DNA of 64,000 nt from Tomocerus qinae (taxonomy: Eukaryota; Arthropoda; Collembola; Entomobryomorpha; Tomoceridae). Location: assembly GCA_020055645.1 (NCBI GenBank), contig CM034547.1, forward strand, positions 38,791,909 to 38,855,908. Reading direction: 5' to 3'. Shown here piece by piece: positions 13,501 through 26,444 of this stretch (positions are counted from its first letter, which is position 1; each line of letters begins with the position of its first letter). The notes below the pieces were generated by a model. It saw only the letters and a list, made by a program, of their open reading frames with translations, did no database searches and was not told the DNA's origin. A program made the position numbers and the translations under genes.

Positions 13501-14723
13501 ACAGTAGTGAATTTTATTTGGCCTTATTTCCTAAATATAAGCCTACAAAAATGGGAATCGATGAATTACATAAAAATGAGTGATTCCAGTTCTTTTACCA
13601 ATACAATACATGAATTAAACACAACGGATTTTAGTTTTTAAGAATAAGTCAAGATACTTTGGAGAGAATTTACGCTTTCAGCTATGGCTCAGCATTTATG
13701 CAGATAGAAACGCATATAAACTTAATTTCTCGAATTAGGTAGGTTATTTCATACAAGTATACTATTTTAGCATCTAAGTGTAATTTAGTAATTATATAGC
13801 AATATAAATCTATTCTGAGACCTATTGGGGTTTCAATTGAAAGGAACCAATGTTTAATTTGTAGGCAACACTTTGTCTGAAGAAGACAGAAACTTAGTTT
13901 AGGAAGAACACCAATATTACACATACAATTGCATATACAATACCAATTTATTTACCAATGAGGGGAATGTGAGATTTGTGTAATTGTATTTGTATGTGTA
14001 CGGATTTCTCAGTACTAATTATAAATGAAAGTTCTACTTGGCCAAGGCGAAGTAAAATAATATCACGATAATAATTTATAGTGATAATATTTTTTAATGC
14101 TTGGCTTGAGTTGCAAAGCTAAATGAAATTTTTGTATGGAACCTGTTATTTAGTGCCCGGATCCAAGATGTAGAAGTCCTTCCGTTGTGGAGTAGTCTCA
14201 AACACGACTGGGGGATTTCTGCAAGCAGTAGCACCGTACTTTTGTAGAAAAAGTATAACTCGTACTTTTTATGAAAAAGTATAACTTCAATAAAAATTAT
14301 GAATAATTTTTCCTTTGCCTGATTGACAGTTGAAAGGGAAGAATTATTACTTTAAACTTAGAAAAAATAAAATTAAAGAAAATTGAATTGATTAGCAATT
14401 ACTGGAACAAAAGTTGGGATGAGAATGAATAATTGAGTATCGGTGCTAGCAACTTTTATTAACTCGCCTCTCAGATAAGAGGAGAGTTCAAAGCCCGGTC
14501 GTCTTCTTGTCCAGGTAGAATTTAGGTATTAGAGATTAGGCATTTTGTGTATTTTAAGTAATCATATTATGCACATTATGCTTTAAACTTTATCTTGATT
14601 ACCTATGCATCTTAATTTATTTACTTATTTACCTATATTATGCAAGTTGAGCTGTAAGTTGAGCTGGCCATAGATGTAAGCGTATTTATACCTTACAGTT
14701 TGTTGGATCATTATTTGATCCAC
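13501..14723. other. Unrecognised AT-rich centre of Ginger-type element 1
   Basis: This internal part of the transposon shows no recognisable coding sequence. Open frames are short, and I could not align them with the integrase part of the intact element. It holds one clear structure, a tandem pair of 26-bp hairpin units at 14236-14287. The region is probably decayed transposase-gene or filler sequence; the sequence alone does not say which. Confidence 0.5.
14236..14287. repeat. Tandem pair of 26-bp hairpin units
   Basis: Two adjacent 26-bp copies (14236-14261 and 14262-14287) each start GTACTTTT and end AAAAAGTATAACT plus one base. Each copy is an inverted repeat around a 3-4 base loop: TACTTTT/AAAAGTA, and TACTTTTT/AAAAAGTA in the second. 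They lie inside Ginger-type element 1. Confidence 0.75.
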
Positions 14724-15176
14724 AAAATGTCCCTGTAAAAAGAATGATATACACTGTGGTTATAAATGCCACAACGGCAGCAGCCGTTCTGGCAAAAATT
14801 TAGATAATTGAACTCCTGGCTTTGGAAAAAATATAAATTATTAATAATTATAGCAGCGTAACAAACTTAACTATTTGACTGGCAATCTTGACTTAATAAT
14901 TTATGATTTTATTATGACTGATTCAAAAAGTGCAATTATACTTAATATTATATAAAATAATGATTACAATGAATAAATATAAGAGTAACCTAAAATCTGC
15001 GACATTTGTGGCACTTATACACATAGAATCATTCATATCAATCCTTTACGACATATCCCTCCCAGTCGGAAACCTCATGGCTCGGTACCGCTAGCGGTAC
15101 AGAGCTATCTCTCCCTGCCTAGTCGGAGAGGGATATTATATCCCTCCCAGTAACCTTTCCCTCTCCGCCTACAACA
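14724..15176. repeat. Right terminal inverted arm of Ginger-type element 1
   Basis: Inverse complement of the left arm, with about 99% identity over the shared 316 bp by eye, plus an extra internal block at 14982-15116. On the plus strand the arm reads C-P-C-K-K-N-D-I-H-C-G-Y-K-C-H-N-G-S-S-R-S-G and later a stop. This is an inverted duplicate of the last codons of the transposase tail found in the left arm, with Gly where the left arm has Cys. This is what a terminal inversion or duplication giving a foldback element would leave. Confidence 0.85.
14982..15116. other. 135-bp block present only in the right arm, with palindrome
   Basis: The block lies between GAATAAATATA and GCCTAGTCGG, which are adjacent in the left arm. 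It contains a 16-bp perfect palindrome, GTACCGCTAGCGGTAC (15085-15100), extended by GCTC...GAGC after one mismatched pair (15080-15105). It also holds a second TATCCCTCCCAGT motif like the one at the element tip. It is either an insertion in the right arm or a segment lost from the left arm. Confidence 0.75.
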
Positions 15177-16611
15177 CATACATACTTATATACGTTAAAT
15201 AGCTCCACTTTCCTCAGCTTTTGTTACATAGACGCACACAAATACAAAAATAGACATAATGACAAATACGTCTATACCTTATATGGCACAAACTACATGT
15301 GTACACATGTATATATTGCTTTACGTATATTGGTGTTACTCCATGTGATGGTTCTAGGAATAGTAGCCATACACCACTATTGTATGGAGTTTAACTCCCA
15401 ATTTACTACATAAGTATATATAATGTACTTTCATACTTACATGCCTTCTAACTAATACTGAAGATAAGAATAGAAAAACATATGTACATAATATGCTACG
15501 CCAGTAGCATACGTACCGAGGACATTTCCCGGCTTCCAACATGCCAGCTAACGTAGTGTGCACTATTATATGGCTACCCGGAATTTATTTTCCAGTTCTC
15601 TTCTAACTAACCGAGCCACGGAGTGGGAAAAAGGTATTTTGTCTATATAGCGGGTGAGAGTGCACTAGTATTAAAGTATGGTGGAAGGAAAGTCCGAGTG
15701 CGATGAGAGCCAAACTGCAAACATCAGCATTTTCGATTTTTCCCCAATCCAATCCTTTTTTGTATCCTGTAAACTCTACCAGTAGTATAAAATCAGTTGT
15801 ATGTATGTAGAGGGAATGCTTCTTATCCTAGGGATATTATGTGTGTACATATAAATTATAGATAGAGTTAAGGTAACAGTTTCGTTTTGTACTTGTGAAG
15901 CAGGGAATGACTCCTAAATTTCTCATGGCTTGACAATGAGGATGGAAGAGAAAGCGGATTGAGTTGAGAATAAGCTGAGCCCTGAAGAGAGAAAAAGTAA
16001 GAAGTGCCCAGATTCAAATTCAGTCGACCCGGCAGACCAGTAAATCCATTGTCCCTACCGATTTTGTCCATAGCTGGATTGATGAAGTTATAAAGGTAGA
16101 GAGAGAGAGTGAGGAGGAGGACACAGAGAGTCACAACTCGCTCGCTTCAACTTCTTTGGCACCAGCCAGCCCAACATGAAGCCAGCCGAGCCCTGCCCTA
16201 ACCTACTCCAGCTTCAGAACTACCTACCTATAACAAAGTTTACGAGAAAAAGACTTTCTCTGGGAAAGAAAGAGAATAGAAGAGCCAAACAAACCAATGC
16301 AATGCATCGCCAGAGATTCGCTCAATTCGTAAGAGAGAGAAGGAGAAGTGAGTGAAAAAAATCTGGAGAGCTCTTGAAACACAACAGAAGAACTGCTTTA
16401 CTGCATCTGGACTGACTTTACTTGACTTCGTTCGACTTGACTTTCCTCTATATACGTACTATCTCCAGTCTACATCTCCAAGCCAAATCCAAACAAGTGC
16501 AAAAAACAACTAGCACATCGCTATTACTACAATACACATCACAGATCCCAATGTATGTATATGGAGTTAAATACTATACCCTACACACATTATATCATAC
16601 TAGGTATTAAC

Positions 16612-16631
16612 TATCTACTATATAGTAGATA
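16612..16631. repeat. 20-bp perfect palindrome
   Basis: TATCTACTATATAGTAGATA is its own reverse complement. It sits in an AT-rich tract with no gene nearby, and no function can be assigned. Confidence 0.8.
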
Positions 16632-19600
16632 TAGTACACTCCTTCACTTAAGTACTATTATAGCACCATGTCTTTATATATGTATGTTCTTTCTTGTAAT
16701 ACAGACAGAGCCAAGTTAAAACATTTGGTAGTACCTAGTGCACATAATAGCAAAGTGAACTGGCTGTCATAGTAGAACAGCTCAGTATGAGAATGAAGCA
16801 GAGTAGGAGTCAGAGGAAGCAGTAGAATATAATAATAATAGAATGGTTTTATAGTTTTATAGATTTGGATACAACAGAGAAGAGGGTATTAGTATTAGTT
16901 GAGAGTGCTCGAGTGCTGAGGAAAAGGATTGGGAATTCTCCGTGTCTCTCTGTGTACTGCATCATTAAGCCAAATCAGGGAGTTAGAGCACAACTCTCCT
17001 CAAGTGGAGACACACACATCATAATTATTCCGGTCACAATTTTATAGATTCTCCCTCAACATCCCGAACTATACCGGCAGTTCAGTCGTCAGAGGAAAGA
17101 GTGAAGTCAAACCTGACTCCGAGCCTTTTCTCTCCATCCATCCACCCGCACTCTTCTACCAACACTCTCTAAATATCTAAATTGTGTTCCTCATCAGCAC
17201 ATAACTTCGTATATACGCCATTCTTATAATAATATTACTACTAGTTTTCCATTTGTATGTGTATATAAACTTGTCTGTATATAACAATTACGCATAATAT
17301 TAATAATACGTAGTAGTATCATTGCATGAGCACTTAGTCAGGTCTGTGATGTCTATTCTAGTGTATATGAATGATATTCGCTGGGTATACAGTACTAATT
17401 ATCTCAATTTAGTAAAAGCACAATTACGACAATTAGTACTTAGAAATACTTAGCTGAAATTATTTTTACTTTAATTTACCCGTTTTATAAGCGTTCAATT
17501 AATAATTTCCTGAGTACCGGCTGTCGTGAGGAATTAAAGCCATATAGTAAATAGTAATTTAGGAGGGACAATAGGACCTGTAAGGTATTAGTATTAAGCA
17601 TAAGAAGAAACTCACACAACTTAAAGAAAAATGTACACATTTTGAGTTATAAAGGACTCATTTTCTGGAACAGATCTCATTTTTCTTGAATTTAGGGGAA
17701 AGGGATTTCATCCCACAAGTCCTGCCTTTATATATCCATGAAGATATATTTGGTACATTAGTAACTTAGGGAAAGTCCGAGATGATAATGCTCTAGGACA
17801 ATGTTTAGGTGAAAGTTCACCAAGTGCCTAATTAAATAAGTACGAGAGAATAGAGCATTATTACTGTTGGAGAGAATGAAGCAGTTTTTGGAGAGAATAA
17901 TAGCAACTAGGCAAGAGTATATACATAATAATGGTAGTAAAATTCACTCCGGGTATTTTAATGCGAGCACACTCGAAGGAATTCACTGCAGGAACATTTT
18001 CTCAACTTTCACATTCATTTCATCTCATCTATCGACATTCATATTTCAAAATCCACTCGGGCACTGAGAGCGTCCCGTCAGCCGTAAGAACTTCTTTCTT
18101 CGCGACTCTCACAATCACTCAAGTCAAGCAGTGGCTCACTCACATCCCATCACAGCCAACACAGCTCAACCAACTCAGCAGAGAGCGGGTACAACTCAGG
18201 CACAAACCAAAGACGATCTAATGCAACGGAACTCTTGTCCAGAGACGAAGGTATATGCTAAGGATAGGCAGCAGAGCTCTCTTCGGTTCGGTCGACTCAA
18301 CTCGGGATGTTAACGGGAACGCTAACGAAACTCGAACTCACTAACAGCCTCTTCCTAACTCAGGCTTTGCCATAAGCTCCTCAAAATGGAACAATTCAAT
18401 GGATTTTCCTGATCATTTCTTCCTGTGTGCTTTTTGGGACTCGTGCTCTTTGAGTCGAATATTGTATCCAGTAAGTAGCACACCATCCTATCCTACTTAC
18501 TAGTAGTACATTCGAGTTCATATGATGATGTGCTAGCTAGCCCACATTCCCACTATGCAATCCGGTAGTCAGGTCAATTTATATGTCATGTCATAATGAT
18601 AGAAAGTCTATACACTACAGTACAAGGGAATTGTTACTCACCCCCTCATGGTGGGTCTCACCCTATATGTATTAGTGTAAGAACATTAATAAAAGTAGTA
18701 GGAAATCGCATAAAATCTATCCTCTCTACAAATGTCATAGTTCTAAGCTTGTGAATTTCTATTATACACATAATGCTCAGCTCTAAGTAGGTAATTCTTC
18801 GTGCTCTGTAGCTATGTATGTACAATATATGGGTTCTTCTGGCGAGAGAGAGAAAGAAAAGAATAGACAGGAGGACATTTTCATGACTTCCACTACAGGG
18901 TTGGCTGCCTTGGTCATAATCCCCAAAATTCCTAATCGAATAACATCACTTGAGAACGGTCCACTTGTCTGCTGCATGGCTTTCCTAGGCTAAATCCCAA
19001 CAAAGTGGTAGCATTTCGACATCAAATGTCCATTTCCCCATCAGCACAATCTGACTCTTACTTATGTTCATGTACATTAGAGTCGACTGAATTGAGAAAA
19101 TTCGCATATGGTGGCCAATCTCACGTGCAGTCAACCTTTACTCTCAAATGCAATGCTCTCTCTGTCTGCTTCTGTATCCTCACTCAAAACTCAAACACCA
19201 AATGCCCCTATTCACCAATAAGTAGGTAACTAATGTCTACACACACCGATTTAAAATCTTCAACAGCTACTACTTACTATACGATGTCAGATGAATAGGA
19301 AATGGAAACACATGTGTATTTATACAGCAAGTCATACAATGTAGTCATGGCATGACGGTCACTCCCTGCTGATCACATCCTATCACTATACTACTTAGTA
19401 TATAGAAAAATCCTTCTTATCCATGTCCAGCACATTACACACAGTTACATACATACACTGCAATAGTGCTATCTACCTAAATACCTTCAACCCAAATCGA
19501 CTGCTATTAACACAAAACGTTCTTATACTCACAACGTAATAGTGGCTGACTATTATTGCTTTTACTTACATACCCACATGCATCACTGCAGTAGTACAGA

Positions 19601-22600
19601 GGCAGAAAGAGAAGCGAATAAGCTTAGGCACTGAAAACTCTATTAGATGGAGAGGAAAGTTGGCTAGTAACTGTTCAACTCGGTTCCGTTCTCAGTAAAT
19701 AAGCTACACAATATAAGCAATTTAGCCAACAGACTTCCACTAACTTCCATTCCAGTCCAACTCTAACTTAATTTTCGAATGTAGTAATTCCCAGAACCTG
19801 CATTACACGCTCAGATTGATATCGTCTTTCTTTCTCTTTAATCTCAACTGCAGTAACCTTCATCAACTACAAATAGCATCAAACTTCAAAGGTAATCCCA
19901 TTGCCATGTTATTCATTTGACGCTCAACTAATTTTCAAAAATAATTTACACATGGAGAATTTCCAGACCTGTCAAGATATGCAGGTATGGAACTCAATAG
20001 CTCCAAAGACAATTTATTGCATGTGAGCTGACGCGTTCTTTCTTTCCTACGGGGAGCTATCGTTGCTATACTTTTAGAAGGCTACGACGTGTTGTCTTAT
20101 CCATCACAGCACCGTCAGTACCGTCTTTGGCGTGAAAAAAGCTGAAGCTACTTAAGGGCTTTATGTCGTTCGTGAATGATATTGCAGTGACGGGTTATCT
20201 TGTCAATGCATTAGAGCTAAATTACACTCCCATGTAACTATAAATAGTATACATACAACTATTCAAACTATACATGTTAGTATACTATCTAAGTAACTGT
20301 AGTAGCAGTCTAAGTTCATAATATTATGTACACAACATATAGCATCATTGGTAATAGCGTTCCTCTGATGGTCCCCACCCCTATTCAGTGTATTTGCTGA
20401 TGGCAGTAGAGATAGTGAGAAGTAAAGGAGTAGCAAGATAGTCTTCTCTGTGTATTATCATGAGTGCTTAGAAAAGGAAGGACAAATAGAGAAGTTCAGT
20501 ATAGGAGGGATTCATGCCAACCAAGGCAGACAAGAGAGAGAGTCAAGGAAAACATACAGGATAATAACTCACATTATCGTCATATTCCATCTTCAATCCC
20601 ATCACATTGCGTTTATAAAGAAATCGACAGAAAGGAAAGAGGGACAGACAGATGAGACAGAGCACAACACATCTAGCTAGTAGGCAAGACATCAGAAAGC
20701 CCTAAGACATGGTGACTGATTGTGAGCACCAACATCCTACGACAAGAAATTGAGAGATGAATTGAACTACAAGTCAGCAGAAAATAACGCCAGAGCAAGT
20801 CAATTCAGTCAACGACACACAATACCAACTCTAGCACAAAATACCCTAGCATAAGGGAGACAACTATTATATCCATCTATATATAAGTAGTTGCTATTTC
20901 ATGTAACATAATGCTACTAACTACAACTCAGTCAGTGAACAACTCAAGAAAACTGAATCTGACTAGTTACTAAATATAATAACGCCAGATACGTGCCTGT
21001 ACAATAATAATAATATTCGCTACAAAGAGAATTGGACTACTATACATATTACTGTAATGCTTGTTCGCAAATTCACAACTGCTAAAAGAACGTGTATTTA
21101 AGGACAGGCGATTATAAGCATGCACACTATGTCCCAATTGCATTTTCTTTTGATACTTAACTTAGATAGTAGTACATATTCATTCGTGAAAAGAAAGATA
21201 TATTAAAACGTTTATTCCATATATACAATACATGTCTACATTATTTATTCACATAATATTACACAGTAGGTACTATGCACAGTGTTCATTGCAAAAACTA
21301 CAGTTCATTTGAGACTGCCAACTTGCATTTTATTTGGCATGCTATTTCATTTTTTCTTTAGTACAAATGTAGCCAAAAGCTAAAAAAAAGTCAATTTGAA
21401 TTGCTTCGACTCACCGCAAGTCTAAACAAAATATAATAACAGCTGGCAGTAGACTTGATCGGCTAGTCTGTCAGTATAACGAGTAGAAAATGTAGAGTCA
21501 AAATAGCAAGTGCATGGGACATGTCTGTGTATTGGATATCATGTTACTTACTTAAACCCAACAATGGAAAATAAGCCATATAACAAAGGAATACGATACT
21601 TTGTAATATCCTTACACCAATGCACTGGTATACAAAGCACTTAAAATAAGTAGCCCATAGATATGTTGGACTAGTATGTAACTAAATATATGGGCATGTA
21701 TTTCATATTGTATCTTTAATCTCCATTTATTAGTAAATTTAGTATTTAGTTACAGATAGACTAGAGATACAGGTAAATCAATATAAATATATTGGGCCAA
21801 AGGGAGCATATGCTAAATGTCCATGTCAAAAGAGCAGATAGATAGAAGTTGGCCCTAAACCGCGAGAACCTCAAGTAACAACCGCTGTGGTCAGAGCGAA
21901 CCACGACCACTGCAGGCAAAAGCCAACGAAACCAAATCAAACTGAACCAACCACTAGTGCTTGCTATTGCTATCGTCAGTCAGACAAAGTCAATCTGTAG
22001 AGTCAGTCTGTCTTGGTCTGCTAGACAGATAGATGGATGGATAGTTCAGATAGGCAGACAAAGCAGACATATTTTATAATCCGTCTCAAGCGACATGAAA
22101 ACTCAATTTTTACTGCACTGTACAAAACAAACTGCGCTGTAAACTGCTGGACCATATAACACAAAGATATATTATGGCATGTGTACATATAGTCAAATGC
22201 AGCTTGCCTAACTGAACAACTATGTACAATAACTTTTTTCTTGCGGTTTACTTGGCCGAGCATTTTTGCGGTTTCCCAGCGACCATACAAGACTTGTGTC
22301 CTATGCATAGTTCACTTTGCATTATATATCTTTGAGTCAAATAGCTATCATGTATGTATATAGGTGAGTTACCTATGTTTTTGGTTGGAATTGCAACTCA
22401 TTGCAATGTGTCACTGCATTGCACTGGGTAGAACTGTCCAATGTTTTGTGGAGAGCTGAAGTTGAAGCAAGGAAGAGAGGACATTAATTTGCGTAGCTGT
22501 ATTACAGCTGTGAGTAGCTACAAGGTAATATTATTCTGTGGCTGTCCTGCTGTCTGTCTCTGTATATTTGTATTAGTACGTGAAGGCAAGGAGGCTGGAA

Positions 22601-25600
22601 GAGCAATGAATGTAATTTTTATCCTTCCCGTCACAGAGTCACATTCACATCAGTTCAGTTAGACTCACATCAGCTCAACTGGAACCAAAGTTACTTGTTT
22701 CCTTACCCAACTCAATTCTAGACATGACTATGCACTACCTACTCTTGTACTTGTTTATATATATACTTAGTCCTGATCCACTTATGCTCTATTTACATTA
22801 CACAATAAAATATACATATATATTATAGAATCATAGTACACCTAAGTAGAGAGAACAGGAAGGAAGGACCTACCTACAACCAACCACTACTACTTACTTA
22901 GTTGGCTTATTGCATCTAACAATCAGACAAACAAACTCTATCTAAAGTTACGACTTTCACCGAATTTCTTCAAGTCTGTATTCTATTGGACTAACCCACC
23001 CGCATCCAATTCAGCAAGGAAAGAGTATGCAACAACATTTTAGCAGTAGTGACACAGGCTGTGTGTATAAAGTGTATTAGAACGTGCATACAGTGTACTT
23101 GAGTGTACTGAAGATGCATTTGTAAGGAAATACGGACGACTCTGTTATTTGGTAGTTGTGCAGTAGTAGAAATAGAGTAGAACTAGTCTATATTTGTGCA
23201 AGTCCTCCTCCTAATGTGTACATTTGCAGTATAATGCAGAGATAGATGAAGAGACTGTTGGACTCGTTCCTAGTTCATCGCGTACAAGAACAACTGAGCA
23301 GAAGTTGACTTTAAGTTGGTGATTTTGTGTTGCAGTGTACTAGTGGAGAGGAGAAGTAGCGTAGATATTTTTGATATTGGACTTTGGGGAGAGGAGAAAG
23401 GAAGGGCCATTGCAAATGGGCCTATGGGGACTCACTTGTACTTCCACTTCTCTCGGTGACTACCAAACGAATCCCAAGAATCACACTCTCTCTCATACCT
23501 AAAAGGACAACTACAGTTACTCTCTACTACTCTTCTATCTCTATCCGACAAATATACTTATACTATACTTATACGTGCTAGTGCCAGCTACACTTGTCTT
23601 CCTTCGTCTCACTCACTGTCACTGTACTACGAACGTACAAAGTGAACACACAAGAACTACATTGTTAACCAGTACCTATGCATAGTAATAATATTGTAAT
23701 AGTAGGATTCGAATAAACTAAGCTACACCTCAATGACATTCAGATCACACAAGTATACATACTGAGAAACCAACGTCACAAAACCTTACTCTCGCACTCG
23801 TAAATGCACGAGTTGATTCTATATAGATAGCATCCTCCCTTACCACTACATAGCTCTTTCTGCTGATAATAATAATTCTAGAGTGCTGCTACACAATAAA
23901 TATAAAGAAACCGAAGAATGAGAACTGAATTATATTATATAACTGTTTATACAGTTTATTATGAGACGTACGTATGGTATAAGGTAGAAGGTTGTTATCA
24001 GTATATAGTGCAAATTGTGCAAGGTGGAGCGAGAGAGAGAACGAGAGTTGGACAAGACAAACGAGAGTGAACGAGTATAAGTTGCTTAAGGAATCAGGAG
24101 GAGTCTTTTCACTGGCTGTAGTCAACATCACAGGAATACGACCACTCAGTCACTTTCCCCTCATCATTATTTATATCAGTTCTCTTCCAGCCCATTCATC
24201 TCATCCCTGTGAATGATCTTTCACAGACAAAGTCCGCATCCAAAATCCTAGTCCTAGGCTTTTCCATTGCACTGCATCTGGAGCTTGATCTCTCCCGCTC
24301 CCACTCCTCTCCACCTTTATTGCCATTACCGGCACAGAGACAGAGATAACAGTCATACACGTAATGCACCCGCCTAACTTACTTATCTGTAGTCCACGAC
24401 ACATAAAAGAGCAATGCAGAACAACGCAACGCACCACCAAAAAGTTAGCTACCTTGTTAGACTAACAATACTTCACATCATTATATACTGTACAACATCC
24501 CAGTCTACTAAACTCTATCTTCCAACGCACGTAAGTAGAGTACGCACTTGGGTAGCTTCTGCCGTCATGAATACCCACTGAGCTTTTCACCTTATCTTAC
24601 ACTATAGTAATATCAACTGTGTTCACTTAGTATATATACTTGCGACATGCAATGTACTTACGTAGTTAAGTAGTATTATAGACAAGTTTGTATATACTTC
24701 AGTCTACATAAAATAAAGACGGGAAATAATAGAAATACAGAAAAGAGATATCTAAAATGTACTGGCAAGAAAGAAAGAGCTCCGTAAAGGAAATATAGTA
24801 GCTTTATAAATTGAAGGTAGCCGTTCTGGTTGGCATATAAGCCAAAACCCAATTTCACTTGGAACAAAATACTTCCTGATAGGATCATGATACCGTGGAG
24901 GTACTAACTGGGAATTTATTATTTCGATAATGTTCTTTAGGGGTTCTCCATCAACTGCGCCAAGACGAGAATTGCCCACACGACGACCAGCCAAATCGAC
25001 GTTCCGTCTCCTTTAACTTCCTCCGTCACTCATACAAAATTCACACAGAACTCATCATCACACACACCGTCATCTATTTAGCATTTCCATCCTCATTTCC
25101 TCTCAATTCTAGATCTGACTGAATTTCCAAATAACGGAGCAGACTTGAACGGAGCACAAGACGGTAATGTCTCTCTCTACAAGTGCCAAACCGTCTAATG
25201 TATACACACTCCCATCCACACACTTAGTGTTTTATACAAAACAGCCGACGATATCTTTTTGGCACAATCTCCCAAATAGCTTACAACATCATTCACATAT
25301 ACTCATTCCACCACTTCGCATTTCCATTCCACAATTGTTAACAATGCTAATACACGCAGTAGCTCCTAGACCCATGTATAGCTAACATTATTTAATATAT
25401 CTGTAGAGATGCAAACGAATATAATTAGCCAATCTTTTTGCTAGGGTTCCAAAACTTTTCCTTCACAGGAAATACCTTTAATCGCATTTTATTCCACTTT
25501 ACTCTAATTGCTGTAGTTAATTCTCCACTGATATAAAACCTCAGACTCAAAGTGGATATATCCATACTACTTACATACATAACTACATAATAATATTACG

Positions 25601-26410
25601 TAACTTGGATTAGGACTATCTTACAAAATTCAGACACACGGGAGGTGCTAGCAAAATTCAAAAAAAGGTTCTGAACTTCAAAATCTGAAGGTCTGCATAG
25701 TAGAGTACATTTTGGTTAGTGGTAAGTGAAAATGGAATATTGAATGGACGGAATCAGCTAATCAATTGAAATTTGTATTATGCATGTAAAGGAATATTTA
25801 CATAAAAACATATAGCAGTGGCAGGATAGAGTTTGTCAGTTCTAGTTCAAGTATTTCACTTAGTCCACTCCTGCCTTGTGCAATGTTAATGGTCATTAAT
25901 GCCTAAAATAACTATAAGGTACATGGGAGCTATAGCTATAGTATTACGCAAAGATCCAAGCCAACATCAACAGTCTATGTATCCATCCACAAAGTATAAT
26001 ACGCACATAAGCTTCTGTGTGAGCGTACAATATGAACTTTAGCCAGGAGCACTTTTCGACCATTGTGGAAATAAAATCACTCAAGTCAGTTTCGGATGGT
26101 TTAAATAGTTGACTGCATATGTAAGTAATTCATCTGCTGTACTTTCATTTATACGAGCAACACTTACTATTTCTACGTGATGGAGAGTGCACACTACAGA
26201 AACAACATTTACTTTTACATTGGATTGGACAGAGTAGAGAACACATTGCCATTAGGGAATACTGTACATCTACTTCCTCTTGAATCTCTCCCATCTTTGC
26301 TTAGTCTACTCAAGTCTTGCTTACTTAGTAAAGCTATTCCGTTCTATTTACAAACTATGCGGTTGCTATTCTCAATGGTTTCATAATAGCTGTACAATAA
26401 TATAAGCAGG

Positions 26411-26444
26411 CAGTAGTATTACTACATTACAGTAGTATTACTAC
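26411..26444. repeat. Two direct copies of a short hairpin
   Basis: CAGTAGTATTACTAC occurs at 26411-26425 and again at 26430-26444, a 19-base spacing. Each copy contains GTAGTA-T-TACTAC, an odd-centred palindrome. This is consistent with local duplication of a cruciform-prone motif. Confidence 0.75.

Larger units (their letters stand above)
12920..15176 (-). mobile_element. Decayed Ginger-type DNA transposon with foldback-like arms
   Basis: A 2257-bp element bounded by inverted ends TGTTGTAGGCGG / CCGCCTACAACA. It is flanked by a perfect 4-bp target-site duplication, CATA, at 12916-12919 and 15177-15180. TGTNR termini and 4-bp duplications are the known signature of Ginger cut-and-paste transposons, whose transposase is related to retroviral and Gypsy integrases. 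The terminal arms are unusually long (about 316 and 453 bp) and almost identical except for 135 extra bases in the right arm. The interior keeps, on the minus strand, a degenerate cysteine-rich transposase tail homologous to exon 2 of the intact element at 56860-59700. No integrase core is visible, so the copy is non-autonomous. The strand given is that of the remnant gene. Confidence 0.88.

Noticed and set aside
13279-13641. 120-codon plus-strand frame
   Set aside because: It lies antisense to the transposase remnant of element 1, whose minus-strand reading aligns with the intact element.
24752-24994. 80-codon minus-strand frame with protein-like composition
   Set aside because: It reads plausibly (R-Y-H-D-P-I-R-K-Y-F) but has no recognised family and no clear splice sites on both sides.
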